Assembly (NCBI GenBank): GCA_023262185.1
Contig: JALRDO010000010.1
Location: 1-64,000 of the forward strand
Source of the DNA: Flavobacteriaceae bacterium
GTDB taxonomy: Bacteria > Bacteroidota > Bacteroidia > Flavobacteriales > Flavobacteriaceae
Direction of reading: 5' to 3'
DNA length: 64,000 bases
Below the pieces are notes generated by a model. The model made no database searches and was not told where the DNA came from. It was given only the letters and a program-made list of their open reading frames with translations. The position numbers were made by a program, and so were the translations under genes. Shown here piece after piece: positions 52,187 through 60,794 of this stretch; the first letter of the stretch is position 1; each line of letters starts with the position of its first letter.

Positions 52187-52191
52187 GTCGG

Positions 52192-52199
52192 CAAAGGTA
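52192..52199 (-). promoter_or_regulatory. -7 promoter element 5 bases before rlmD
   Basis: On the minus strand TACCTTTG matches TAnnTTTG, with 5 bases to the ATG at 52186. Confidence 0.4.
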
Positions 52200-52251
52200 A
52201 TTCGTTCTAGCCGTTGAATTGCCGTAAATTGCGGGAACAAAAAATAGACCT

Positions 52252-53541
52252 ATGGGAATTTCGGCATCAGAAGCTATTGCGTTAGAAAATCAATACGGAG
52301 CGCACAATTACCATCCACTTCCGGTGGTCTTGGCAAAAGGAGAAGGCGTACATGTCTGGGATACAGAAGGCAAGCGGTATTTTGATTTCTTATCGGCCTA
52401 TTCAGCGGTGAACCAAGGGCACTGTCACCCAAAAATTGTAGAGGCTTTGGTCGAGCAATCTAAAACCCTCTCCCTTACCTCTAGAGCTTTTTATAATAAC
52501 AAGCTCGGTGAAACGGAACAGTACATGGCTCAGACTTTTGGATTCGACAAGGTGCTCTTGATGAATTCAGGTGCTGAAGCGGTTGAAACGGCTTTAAAAA
52601 TAGCGCGCCGATGGGGTTATGAGAAGAAAGGAATTTCACAAGATGATGCCATTATTGTGGTGTGCGAACAGAACTTTCACGGTAGGACCACTACCATTAT
52701 TTCTTTTTCTTCAGATCAAGGTGCTCGAAAAGGCTTTGGTCCATTTACCTCAGGTTTTGTTCAAATACCCTACAATGATACTCATGCTCTAGAAGAGGTT
52801 TTGAAATCGCGTCCCAATGTGATCGGATTTCTCGTAGAACCCATTCAAGGTGAGGCTGGCGTTCACGTACCTGATGAAGCCTATCTTTCGGCATGTAAAT
52901 CCCTGTGTAAGACGCATAATGTACTATTTATTGCCGATGAGATCCAAACTGGAATTGCGCGTACTGGAAAACTTTTAGCCACCTGCGGATCTTGCAACTG
53001 TTCAGATAGCCATTGCAGTGCGACTCCAGAGGTAAAACCTGATGTATTGATTTTAGGAAAGGCCATTTCAGGTGGAGCCTATCCGGTCTCTGCAGTACTG
53101 GCTGATGATGCCATCATGGAGGTAATTACACCGGGTTCACACGGCAGTACCTATGGAGGAAACCCTGTGGCTTCAGCGGTTGCTATTGCTGCCCTTGAGG
53201 TCGTAAAGAACGAAAAGCTTGCAGAAAATGCCTTTAGATTAGGGGAGCACTTCAGAAAATCTCTGAACGAGGCGCTAGGCACCTCAAAGTTGGTCAAACA
53301 GATTCGAGGAAAAGGATTGCTCAATGCGATCGTAATTGCAGATCATCCTGAAAGTGAAACGGCTTGGAATTTATGCGTGAGTATGATGGATAGAGGGTTA
53401 TTGGCGAAACCCACCCACGGAAACATTATCCGTTTTGCGCCACCATTGGTGATCACTAAGGAGGAAATCGACAGCTGCATTCAAATTATTGTTGACGCCT
53501 TTACCTCTTACGAAACAGACTGGGCACCTCTAGAGGGGTAA
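52252..53541 (+). CDS. rocD: Ornithine aminotransferase
   Basis: The protein (429 residues) is a class III PLP aminotransferase: NSGAEAVETALKIARRWGY, IADEIQTGIARTGK, the PLP lysine K270 in LILGKAISGGAYPVSAV, and HGSTYGGNPVA. RocD converts ornithine and 2-oxoglutarate to glutamate semialdehyde and glutamate. Just before the PLP lysine is a Cys-rich insertion, C245GSCNCSDSHC255, with four Cys and one His, that could bind a metal. It is a single gene ending 3 bases from the convergent cyclophilin gene. Confidence 0.92.
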   Translation: MGISASEAIALENQYGAHNYHPLPVVLAKGEGVHVWDTEGKRYFDFLSAYSAVNQGHCHPKIVEALVEQSKTLSLTSRAFYNNKLGETEQYMAQTFGFDKVLLMNSGAEAVETALKIARRWGYEKKGISQDDAIIVVCEQNFHGRTTTIISFSSDQGARKGFGPFTSGFVQIPYNDTHALEEVLKSRPNVIGFLVEPIQGEAGVHVPDEAYLSACKSLCKTHNVLFIADEIQTGIARTGKLLATCGSCNCSDSHCSATPEVKPDVLILGKAISGGAYPVSAVLADDAIMEVITPGSHGSTYGGNPVASAVAIAALEVVKNEKLAENAFRLGEHFRKSLNEALGTSKLVKQIRGKGLLNAIVIADHPESETAWNLCVSMMDRGLLAKPTHGNIIRFAPPLVITKEEIDSCIQIIVDAFTSYETDWAPLEG

Positions 53542-53544
53542 TGC

Positions 53545-54267
53545 CTAGTGAGCAGTAGCCTTTAGGATGTAAACATTTTTTGTTGGCCAATCTCCTTGGT
53601 CTACTTCTACCTTGTTGATGGCATCCACCACATCCATACCTTCAACGACTGTACCAAAAGCGGTATAATTTCCGTCTAGATGGTAAGATCCGGGGCGCGT
53701 TACCACTATAAAGAACTCATAGGGTGAGGCCAGTTTATGAGGATTATTAATGTCGCTACTTGGCATGGATATCACCCCTCTGTGGTGGGAGTGGCCTTTG
53801 TCGGCGTCAGGAGGTAAGAGATAACGGCCAATACTTACTCTACGTCTAGCAATCTCTCGGTTATCGGTGTTACCGCCTTGAATGATAAAGTCTTTTACCA
53901 CTCTGTGAAATTGTGTCCCGTTGAAATAGCCCTTCTTCGCAAGATAGATGAGATTAGCTCTGTGATAAGGTACATCTTCAAAAAGTTCAACGGTAAATTC
54001 ACCCATTGAGGTTTCAAAGGTGACAAAGCGTTCATTTAGCTTTTTTTGATACTCAAAAAAGAACGGAATTGCGTTCTCTTCATCAAGGACAAACGTTTCG
54101 TTTTCGCCTTTTTCTTCTGATTCCATCTCAGCAGCCTTCTGTGATTCAGAGGGTAAAGCTGTAGCGGAACCTTCAACGGATGAAGACGAGCTTACAGTAT
54201 TTGACTTAGGTGGATTAGAACAGGAGAGTACCACGAGTATTCCGCAGAAAAGACTGCCAATTCGCAT
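53545..54267 (-). CDS. Cyclophilin-type peptidyl-prolyl isomerase lipoprotein
   Basis: The protein has a lipoprotein signal (MRIGSLFCGILVVLSC), a low-complexity linker rich in Ser/Glu, and a cyclophilin domain (GTQFHRVVKDFIIQGGN, GVISMPSSDINNP, SYHLDGNYTAFGTVVEGMDV). It should catalyse proline isomerisation in the periplasm, anchored to a membrane. A longer frame begins at 54318, but the signal peptide starts at the ATG at 54267, which is chosen. Confidence 0.92.
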   Translation of the reverse strand: MRIGSLFCGILVVLSCSNPPKSNTVSSSSSVEGSATALPSESQKAAEMESEEKGENETFVLDEENAIPFFFEYQKKLNERFVTFETSMGEFTVELFEDVPYHRANLIYLAKKGYFNGTQFHRVVKDFIIQGGNTDNREIARRRVSIGRYLLPPDADKGHSHHRGVISMPSSDINNPHKLASPYEFFIVVTRPGSYHLDGNYTAFGTVVEGMDVVDAINKVEVDQGDWPTKNVYILKATAH

Positions 54268-54333
54268 ATGTAAAGCTTTTGTACTTTTGATCGTGCTAAG
54301 AGGGATTTTTGAACCCACAACTTAGCAATTTTT

Positions 54334-55176
54334 ATGCCCTTATTCAAGCAAAACCCTTTTGGACATAACCTCTTGTTGAAGAGGCTACTCATTATTGTCG
54401 CCGGAATTGGAACCCATGCGCGCTACAAGCGATTCAATACCCTCAAGATTGAGGGTTCGCAGGTGCTAAGAGACCTACCTTCAGAGAATGTGCTTTTTGT
54501 GAGCAATCACCAAACTTATTTTGCAGATGTGGTGGCCATGTTTCACGTCTTCAATGCGAGTTTGAAGGGTCGAGAAGATTCAATTAAAAACGTAGGCTAT
54601 CTCTTAAACCCCAAATTGAATATTTATTACATCGCCGCTAAAGAGACGATGAAGGGGAGTCTTTTAGCTAAAATACTGGCCTATGCTGGCTCCATTAGCA
54701 TTGAGCGCACGTGGCGCGCTGGCGGTCAAGAAGTCAATCGACAGGTTAAAATGAGTGACATTTCTAACATCGGAAAGGCACTCAAAGACGGATGGGTCAT
54801 TACCTTTCCTCAGGGAACAACCCGACCATGGAAACCCTTGAGAAAAGGAACTGCTCATATTATTAAAACCTATAAACCGGTAGTGGTTCCCATTGTTATT
54901 GATGGCTTTAGACGTTCTTTTGATCGCAAAGGAATTTATATCAAGAAGAAAGGAATCCTGCAGTCAATGATCATCAAAGAACCGCTTGAAATCGATTATG
55001 AAAACGATCCAATTGATCAGATTATTGAGCGATTAGAGTTTGCTATAGAGCAACATCCGTCTTTCTTGAAGGTGATTCCAAAAGAAGAATTAGCTGCTTA
55101 TAATGAAGATCACAAGAAGCGCAGGTTTAGGGTTGACGATGACACCAATGACGGTTCTGAAGATGCACCGTATTAA
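54334..55176 (+). CDS. PlsC-like 1-acyl-glycerol-3-phosphate acyltransferase
   Basis: The protein (280 residues) has an N-terminal hydrophobic segment and the PlsC domain. Motif I reads H59QTYFAD65 (five residues between His and Asp rather than the usual four), and the motif III region reads FPQGTTRP at 158-165 with Gln in place of the usual Glu. It probably acylates lysophosphatidate or a related lipid, but these changes leave the substrate open. The C-terminus is charged and probably disordered. Confidence 0.82.
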   Translation: MPLFKQNPFGHNLLLKRLLIIVAGIGTHARYKRFNTLKIEGSQVLRDLPSENVLFVSNHQTYFADVVAMFHVFNASLKGREDSIKNVGYLLNPKLNIYYIAAKETMKGSLLAKILAYAGSISIERTWRAGGQEVNRQVKMSDISNIGKALKDGWVITFPQGTTRPWKPLRKGTAHIIKTYKPVVVPIVIDGFRRSFDRKGIYIKKKGILQSMIIKEPLEIDYENDPIDQIIERLEFAIEQHPSFLKVIPKEELAAYNEDHKKRRFRVDDDTNDGSEDAPY

Positions 55177-55184
55177 TGGGTTAT

Positions 55185-56600
55185 TTAGTTCCTATAGTCT
55201 AAGGCTGGAGGACGATTACCTAAGAGAGGGACGTATTTAAAGTCTTTTCCTCTGCGCTCTTCAAATTCTTTCTTAGCCATTTCAATAACGCGAGGGCTCT
55301 TGTAGAGTTTTGCTGCACTTAATGCCAAAGTCTTCGCTGCAAGTGCCATTCCTTTTACACCGATATCTGTTCCTCCGGCAGCCACAGCTTGCCAAGAGTG
55401 TGCAGGTGTCCCTGGCACCCAAGTAGCTGTTCTAAATCCGACAGTTGGTGCCACGAAGCTTACGTCTCCAACATCGGTTGATCCGAAGGCACCTTGTGAC
55501 TTCTGGTAGGGGAGAACTTGCTGAGCTATAGATTCGTTCAGTTCTATATTCATAGATTTGGCGATTTGTGTCGCAAACTCCCGTTCTTCATCGTTATAGG
55601 AATACCCTCCGATAGCCGCCATACTTTCATGCACCAATCTCTCCAGGGTTTCATTGGGCAGCAGCTCGTGAACTCCGTTAACAATTTCATAGCTCATTTC
55701 AGTTTCTGTGCCTTGTGCGGCCCCCTCAGCAGTTTTAACAATACGATCAAAAATTGACTTTACCACATCGCGTCTTGGATGGCGTGAGTAATAGTATACC
55801 TCAGCAAAGTCTGGAATAACATTTGGCGCTTTTCCACCATCAGTAATTACGTAGTGAATTCTCGCGTCTTGAGGAACGTGTTCTCTCATTAAATTCACCA
55901 TGTAATTCATTGCTTCAACCGCGTCTAACGCAGATCTACCGCGATCTGGTGCGGCAGCCGCATGTGCAGAAATTCCTTTAAATCTGAATTTGGCCGAGAT
56001 ATTGGCAAGGGCTGCAGCTTCATTCACTTGATTTGAAGCTCCAGGATGCCAATGCAATACGACATCTACGTCGTCAAACAGGCCTTCTCGAGCCATATAC
56101 ACCTTGGCCCCACCACCTTCTTCTGCAGGGGTTCCGTAAAAGCGAATGATTCCCGCAGTCTTCGTTTCTTCAAGCCATGACTTTATAGCAATTGCAGCCG
56201 CAGTAGAGGCTGTACCGAAAAGGTGGTGACCACAAGCATGACCACCTCTTGTATTGGCACTCTCGCGATAGGGAACTGCTTTTTGTGAAATTCCTGGTAA
56301 TGCATCAAATTCTCCTAAAATTCCTAAGACGGGTCCCTCGGTGCCATATTCAGCCACAAAAGCTGTTGGGATTCCAGCTACACCACTCGCAATGGTGAAT
56401 CCTGCTTTTTCAAGCGTTTCTTTAAGCAAGGCGCTAGATTGTACTTCTTGATACCCCATTTCGGCCCAATTGTATATCTGCATGGCAACTGACTCGTAGG
56501 TTTCTATGCGCTCGTCGATATGTTTTGACAAGAGATTGTATTTCTGGGCAGAGAGAAAGCCAGTCAACAAAAATGCAATTGCGAGAAATAAGTGTTTCAT
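55185..56600 (-). CDS. Secreted M20-family amidohydrolase (AbgB-like)
   Basis: The protein (471 residues) has a signal peptide (MKHLFLAIAFLLTGFLSAQ) and an M20 peptidase fold: metal-site motifs RGGHACGHHLFG and GTPAEEGGGAKVYM, VLHWHPGASNQ, and the lid-domain FKGISAHAAAAP. It most resembles AbgB-type hydrolases that split p-aminobenzoyl-glutamate or N-acyl amino acids. Export to the periplasm is predicted. It is transcribed away from xerD with 29 bases between. Confidence 0.9.
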   Translation of the reverse strand: MKHLFLAIAFLLTGFLSAQKYNLLSKHIDERIETYESVAMQIYNWAEMGYQEVQSSALLKETLEKAGFTIASGVAGIPTAFVAEYGTEGPVLGILGEFDALPGISQKAVPYRESANTRGGHACGHHLFGTASTAAAIAIKSWLEETKTAGIIRFYGTPAEEGGGAKVYMAREGLFDDVDVVLHWHPGASNQVNEAAALANISAKFRFKGISAHAAAAPDRGRSALDAVEAMNYMVNLMREHVPQDARIHYVITDGGKAPNVIPDFAEVYYYSRHPRRDVVKSIFDRIVKTAEGAAQGTETEMSYEIVNGVHELLPNETLERLVHESMAAIGGYSYNDEEREFATQIAKSMNIELNESIAQQVLPYQKSQGAFGSTDVGDVSFVAPTVGFRTATWVPGTPAHSWQAVAAGGTDIGVKGMALAAKTLALSAAKLYKSPRVIEMAKKEFEERRGKDFKYVPLLGNRPPALDYRN

Positions 56601-56629
56601 GAAGTTAGATTTTAAATAAATGTAACGAT

Positions 56630-57550
56630 TTAGGACGTAGAATCTCGATTTAAACCTGATCTGGGATGCAGCATTTCAAGAGTGCTTCTAAGCTTTTCAG
56701 CGCTGCTGTGAAGGTAAATCTCTGTGGTTGTAATACTTTGATGGCCTAGCATAAGTTGTATCGCTCTCAGGTCTCCGCCATTGTCTAAAATGTGAGTAGC
56801 GAAAGAGTGTCTAAAGGTGTGCGGGCTTAAGGTCTTTTTGATTCCAGCGCTGGCAGCGATTTCTCGGGTTAGGGTAAAAATCATAGCACGAGTTAATTGT
56901 TTTCCTCTACGGTTTAGAAAAACGGTATCCTCGTGTCCTTCTTGGGGGTGGTAAGTGGCAATGCGTAGGTCGAGATAGTGTTGAACTCGTTCTTTGCAAA
57001 TATCATGGATAGGGACCAATCTGCTTTTATTTCCTTTACCGGTAACCTTTATGAAGTCTTCTTTGAAATACAAATCAGATAGTCGTAGCTGCACGAGCTC
57101 AGAAACCCGAAGGCCACAGGCATAAAGCAATTCAAAAATGGCTTGATTGCGGTACCCATGAGGGTTGCTTAGGTTAATTGTCTCAAAGAATTTTTGGATT
57201 TCTTCTGTCGTGAGGTGCACGGGCAATTTTCTTCCAATCTTAGGTGTTTCGAGCAGACTTGAAGGGTTGTCTTGTCGATACCCTTCAAATTCTAGGTAGC
57301 TGAAAAAGCCTTTTACGGCGGATAGCATTCTTGCCTGTGATCGCGCACTCAATACAACTGAAACCTCTTTGATAAAATCCTTGAGATCAGTGGTTTGAAT
57401 TGATGTTGGGGTGCTCTGGGTTAGTGTGGCTACACTGAAACCTGCAAGGTGTTCGAGGTCGTATCGATAGCTCGCCAAGGTGGCCTCGCTACTCGAACGC
57501 TCGATCTTCAAGAATAACATATAATCATCAATGGCTTGTTTCCAATTCAT
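56630..57550 (-). CDS. xerD: Tyrosine recombinase XerD/XerC
   Basis: The protein (306 residues) has an N-terminal SAM-like core-binding domain and a catalytic domain with R148, K172, H244, R247, H270 and nucleophile Y279 (GLRVSELVQL, SPHTFRHSFATH, LGHQSITTTEIYLH). It is the chromosomal type that resolves dimers at dif, not a phage integrase. XerD is likelier than XerC, and the housekeeping neighbours support this. No dif site was identified nearby. Confidence 0.93.
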   Translation of the reverse strand: MNWKQAIDDYMLFLKIERSSSEATLASYRYDLEHLAGFSVATLTQSTPTSIQTTDLKDFIKEVSVVLSARSQARMLSAVKGFFSYLEFEGYRQDNPSSLLETPKIGRKLPVHLTTEEIQKFFETINLSNPHGYRNQAIFELLYACGLRVSELVQLRLSDLYFKEDFIKVTGKGNKSRLVPIHDICKERVQHYLDLRIATYHPQEGHEDTVFLNRRGKQLTRAMIFTLTREIAASAGIKKTLSPHTFRHSFATHILDNGGDLRAIQLMLGHQSITTTEIYLHSSAEKLRSTLEMLHPRSGLNRDSTS

Positions 57551-57572
57551 TGAAAGCGTCTATTTTAGCAGT

Positions 57573-57986
57573 ATGAAGATAGCAGTAATAAACGGTCCTA
57601 ACCTCAATCTTTTGGGCAAAAGAGAGCCTGAAGTTTATGGTTCACAAGACTTCGAAGCTTTTTTAGTTGACTTACGTAAAGAGTTTGGTGCCCTTGAGAT
57701 CGATTACTTTCAATCGAACGTAGAGGGCGAATTGATTAATGCTATTCAAGAATTTGGCTATTCTCATCAAGGAATTGTCTTGAATGCAGGAGCCTATACC
57801 CACACTTCGGTCGGAATCGCTGATGCGGTAGCGGCGGTCCCTGCACCTGTAATTGAGGTGCATATCTCCAATACCTATGCTCGCGAATCTTTCAGACACC
57901 AGTCCTACATCGCTCCGAACGCTAAAGGAATAGTTATCGGATTCGGCCTTTCTAGCTATCGATTAGCGCTACAGTCTTTCTTATAG
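57573..57986 (+). CDS. aroQ: 3-dehydroquinate dehydratase, type II
   Basis: The protein (137 residues) has type II motifs: MKIAVINGPNLNLLGKREP with the catalytic Tyr in EVYG, FQSNVEGELINAIQE, NAGAYTHTSVGI and EVHISNTYARESFRH. It makes 3-dehydroshikimate in the chorismate pathway. A longer frame begins at 57531 inside xerD; the ATG at 57573 gives the family N-terminus. A near-consensus -7 box (TATTTTAG) lies 4 bases upstream. The 3' end overlaps lpd by 6 bases. Confidence 0.95.
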   Translation: MKIAVINGPNLNLLGKREPEVYGSQDFEAFLVDLRKEFGALEIDYFQSNVEGELINAIQEFGYSHQGIVLNAGAYTHTSVGIADAVAAVPAPVIEVHISNTYARESFRHQSYIAPNAKGIVIGFGLSSYRLALQSFL

Positions 57987-59369
57987 GTGAATTACCTCGT
58001 CGTAAGCCGCTGCAACTGCTTCCATCACCGCTTCGCTCATGGTAGGGTGGGGATGCACAGCTTTTAAAATGTCATGTCCTGTGGTTTCTAGCTTTCGTGC
58101 AACCACCGCTTCTGCAATCATATCGGTTACTCCTTGACCTATCATATGACATCCAAGCCACTCACCGTATTTTGCATCGAAGATGACCTTCACAAAGCCA
58201 TCTGAATTTCCAGAGGCTTTAGCTTTACCGCTTGCAGAAAAAGGAAACTTACCTACTTTGATGTCGTAACCTTGTTCTTTAGCCTGTTTTTCGGTGAGTC
58301 CTACAGAGGCCACCTCAGGGCTACAATAGGTGCAGCCTGGAATGTTTTGGTAGTCTAGAGGTTCAACGTGCAGCTTAGCTATTTTTTCAACACAGAGAAT
58401 TCCTTCGGCTGAAGCTACGTGAGCAAGGGCTTGACCTTTAGTCACGTCGCCAATAGCGTAGTAACCGGGTACATTTGTTTGATAAAACTCGTCTACCACA
58501 ATCTTGTCTCTATCGATCGTAATACCCACCTCTTCGAGACCTATATTTTCAATATTCGATTTGATACCTACGGCGGACAAAACTAGGTCTGCCTCTAAAA
58601 CCTCCTCTTTGTCATTTGAGCGCAATGTCGCCTTTACTCCTTCGCCTTGAGTTTCAACCTTAGTGACCTCGGTATTTGTTTTGATAGTAATCCCGGCTTT
58701 TTTAAAGCTGCGCTCTAATTGTTTAGAAACTTCTTCGTCCTCAACCGGAACGATGTTGGGCTGATATTCAACTACGGTCACCTCAGTTCCCATCGCATTG
58801 TAGAAATAAGCGAATTCGATTCCAATGGCTCCGCTTCCGACAACGATAAGTTTTTTGGGTTGAGTTTTGAGGGTCATAGCTTCTCTATATCCGATCACTT
58901 TGACACCGTCCTGCGGAAGGCTCGGGAGCTCTCTACTTCTTGCTCCAGTGGCGATAATAATGTGCGAAGCGCTGATGGTTTGTTCTTTTTCAGCTCCGGT
59001 GACCTTTATTTTTTTTCCTGGAAGCAGCGTTCCGTAACCGTCTATAACCGTGATCTGATTTTTTTTCATCAAGAATTGGACTCCCTTGCTCATCGAGTCA
59101 GCAACGCCTCTAGAACGGTCCACCACTTTATTGAAGTCGTAGGAAACTCCTGAAGCCGAAAGTCCGTAGTCTTCGGCGTGATTAAGGTATTCGAAGACCT
59201 GTGCCGATTTCAATAAGGCTTTGGTAGGTATACATCCCCAATTAAGACATACTCCACCTAGATTTTCTTTTTCGACAATGGCGGTTTTTAAACCTAGTTG
59301 AGACGCGCGAATGGCGGCGACGTATCCACCAGGTCCGCTTCCGAGCACTATGAGGTCAAATTCTTGCAT
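57981..59369 (-). CDS. lpd: Dihydrolipoyl dehydrogenase (E3)
   Basis: The protein (462 residues) has FAD motif VLGSGPGGYVAAIRASQLG, redox disulfide GGVCLNWGCIPT, NAD motif VVGSGAIGIEFAYFYN, and the C-terminal catalytic HPHPTMSEAV. It reoxidises lipoyl groups of 2-oxoacid dehydrogenases; its partner E2 could be the one at 12880 or others outside the window. It is monocistronic. Confidence 0.96.
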   Translation of the reverse strand: MQEFDLIVLGSGPGGYVAAIRASQLGLKTAIVEKENLGGVCLNWGCIPTKALLKSAQVFEYLNHAEDYGLSASGVSYDFNKVVDRSRGVADSMSKGVQFLMKKNQITVIDGYGTLLPGKKIKVTGAEKEQTISASHIIIATGARSRELPSLPQDGVKVIGYREAMTLKTQPKKLIVVGSGAIGIEFAYFYNAMGTEVTVVEYQPNIVPVEDEEVSKQLERSFKKAGITIKTNTEVTKVETQGEGVKATLRSNDKEEVLEADLVLSAVGIKSNIENIGLEEVGITIDRDKIVVDEFYQTNVPGYYAIGDVTKGQALAHVASAEGILCVEKIAKLHVEPLDYQNIPGCTYCSPEVASVGLTEKQAKEQGYDIKVGKFPFSASGKAKASGNSDGFVKVIFDAKYGEWLGCHMIGQGVTDMIAEAVVARKLETTGHDILKAVHPHPTMSEAVMEAVAAAYDEVIHL

Positions 59370-59390
59370 CAGTTCACTTTAATTAGAGGC

Positions 59391-59398
59391 CAAAAGTA
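59391..59398 (-). promoter_or_regulatory. -7 promoter element of lpd
   Basis: On the minus strand TACTTTTG matches TAnnTTTG, 21 bases before the lpd ATG. Confidence 0.5.
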
Positions 59399-59418
59399 AT
59401 CATTACCCCGCATACGAT

Positions 59419-59823
59419 TCAACGTATTGGACGAAATTCGAGACATACAGAATTAATGCAGTATCGCTTACCTGTTGTAGCCGTTGGGCCATCGTCAAAT
59501 ACGTGTCCGAGATGCGAATCGCAGCATGAGCATCGCGTTTCTGTGCGAATCATTCCGTACGAATGATCTCTTAGGTAGGTAATGGCACCTTCAAGAGCAG
59601 AATCAAAAGCAGGCCATCCGCAGCCACTTTCAAATTTTGAACTACTTTCAAAAAGCTTTGCCCCGCAGGCAGCGCAATGGTAATCGCCCTGCTCGTAATG
59701 TTCGTTATAGGTTCCTGAGTAAGGGGGTTCAGTGGCCCCGTGTCTTAAAACCGTATAAGCAATAGGGGTGAGGCGTTGCTTTAACGCCTCCTCGTCAAGC
59801 TTAAGCGGGTTATTTATTGCCAT
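59419..59823 (-). CDS. msrB: Peptide-methionine (R)-S-oxide reductase MsrB, cytoplasmic
   Basis: The protein (134 residues) has the MsrB fold: zinc-binding CAACGAKLF and CSCCDSHLGHVFDDGP, GCGWPAFDSALEG, and the catalytic Cys in RYCINSVCLEF. No signal peptide is present. It reduces the R form of methionine sulfoxide. It overlaps the end of the preceding, exported MsrB gene by 14 bases, so both are made from one message. Confidence 0.95.
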   Translation of the reverse strand: MAINNPLKLDEEALKQRLTPIAYTVLRHGATEPPYSGTYNEHYEQGDYHCAACGAKLFESSSKFESGCGWPAFDSALEGAITYLRDHSYGMIRTETRCSCCDSHLGHVFDDGPTATTGKRYCINSVCLEFRPIR

Positions 59824-60289
59824 CTGCGATAAATTTTAGGGCAACCCCATTAATACAGTGGCGTTTTCCGGTAGTATTACGAGGTCCGTCATCGAAGACA
59901 TGCCCTAGGTGAGAGCCGCATTTTGCACACTTCTCTTCTGTGCGTTCATAGCCAATATCGTAATCGACATCGAATGCTAACGCACCTTCAATGGGGCGAT
60001 CAAACGAGGGCCATCCGCTATTTGAATCGTACTTGTATTCAGATCTGAAGAGCGCATTGCCGCATCCGGCGCACACATAGGTGCCCTTGCGTTTTTCATC
60101 TAATAAATCACTTGTGAAGGCGTATTCGGTTCCTCCGCGTCTTAAAACGTAGTATTCTAATCCGTTTAACTGTTCTTTCCACTGTTCATTGGTTTTGAAT
60201 ACTTCGTAAGCTGCAGCGCCTGATTTTTGTTGCGCGCTTAGCACACATACACTAGCTAGGAGCAGCAGGGAAAATAGGTTCTTTTTCAT
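59810..60289 (-). CDS. msrB: Peptide-methionine (R)-S-oxide reductase MsrB, exported
   Basis: The protein (159 residues) has a signal peptide (MKKNLFSLLLLASVCVLSAQ), then MsrB motifs: CAGCGNALFRSEYKYDSNSGWPSF-type zinc site, CAKCGSHLGHVFDDGP, and the catalytic Cys in RHCINGVALKF. The usual Ser after CIN is Gly. It should repair oxidised methionine in periplasmic or outer-membrane proteins, complementing the cytoplasmic copy downstream. Confidence 0.94.
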   Translation of the reverse strand: MKKNLFSLLLLASVCVLSAQQKSGAAAYEVFKTNEQWKEQLNGLEYYVLRRGGTEYAFTSDLLDEKRKGTYVCAGCGNALFRSEYKYDSNSGWPSFDRPIEGALAFDVDYDIGYERTEEKCAKCGSHLGHVFDDGPRNTTGKRHCINGVALKFIADGNK

Positions 60290-60308
60290 GCTTCAATTTT
60301 TCTTAAAA

Positions 60309-60794
60309 TTACGGTGAAAGAAGCAAAAAATCAGCATCGCCCAAGGCGGTAATCCCCTGCACTTCTTGTGCGTAAGCCGCCGGAACCACACCCACTTTGA
60401 ATCGCTGATTAAGGAGGTCTGCTTCAGTGGCGTTACTCAGGCTGTAATCTGCCTCTACAAAAAGTCTCAGGTCACTAAAGGTGTGGTCGTATTGGTATTG
60501 TAATAACCCTGATGAAGTGAAAATTGTCTGAGGTAATGGGCGCCAAACGTATTGAACTCCTTGATTAGAATCTGTGGTTTCATAAGCTAAGAACACGAGA
60601 ACAAGGTCTGCTTCAAACACTTCGATTTCTTGTCGAAATTCAATGTAAGCTTCGTAATTATTAGAAGGAGTGAAGTCTACTTCGAATTCGAAAACTTGTG
60701 AAAATAAGGTCGGGCTAGGAGGTCCTACGGGTCCTTCAGGACCTGTGCATCCTAGCAGAAGAAGGAAGGCAGAAAAGATGGCGAATGGTTTCAT
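60309..60794 (-). CDS. Lipoprotein with short collagen-like segment, unknown function
   Basis: The protein (161 residues) has a lipoprotein signal (AIFSAFLLLLGC) followed at once by a Gly-x-Pro segment (GPEGPVGPPSP) and a beta-rich domain (FSQVFEFEVDFTP, ADLVLVFLAYETT). Similar short collagen-like starts are common in Bacteroidota lipoproteins. No function can be assigned. It lies 19 bases before the exported MsrB gene on the same strand and may share its transcript. Confidence 0.7.
   Translation of the reverse strand: MKPFAIFSAFLLLLGCTGPEGPVGPPSPTLFSQVFEFEVDFTPSNNYEAYIEFRQEIEVFEADLVLVFLAYETTDSNQGVQYVWRPLPQTIFTSSGLLQYQYDHTFSDLRLFVEADYSLSNATEADLLNQRFKVGVVPAAYAQEVQGITALGDADFLLLSP

Noticed and set aside
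56630-57550. Tyrosine recombinase as a mobile-element integrase
   Set aside because: Length, motifs and housekeeping neighbours fit chromosomal XerC/XerD; no attachment sites or cargo genes are seen.
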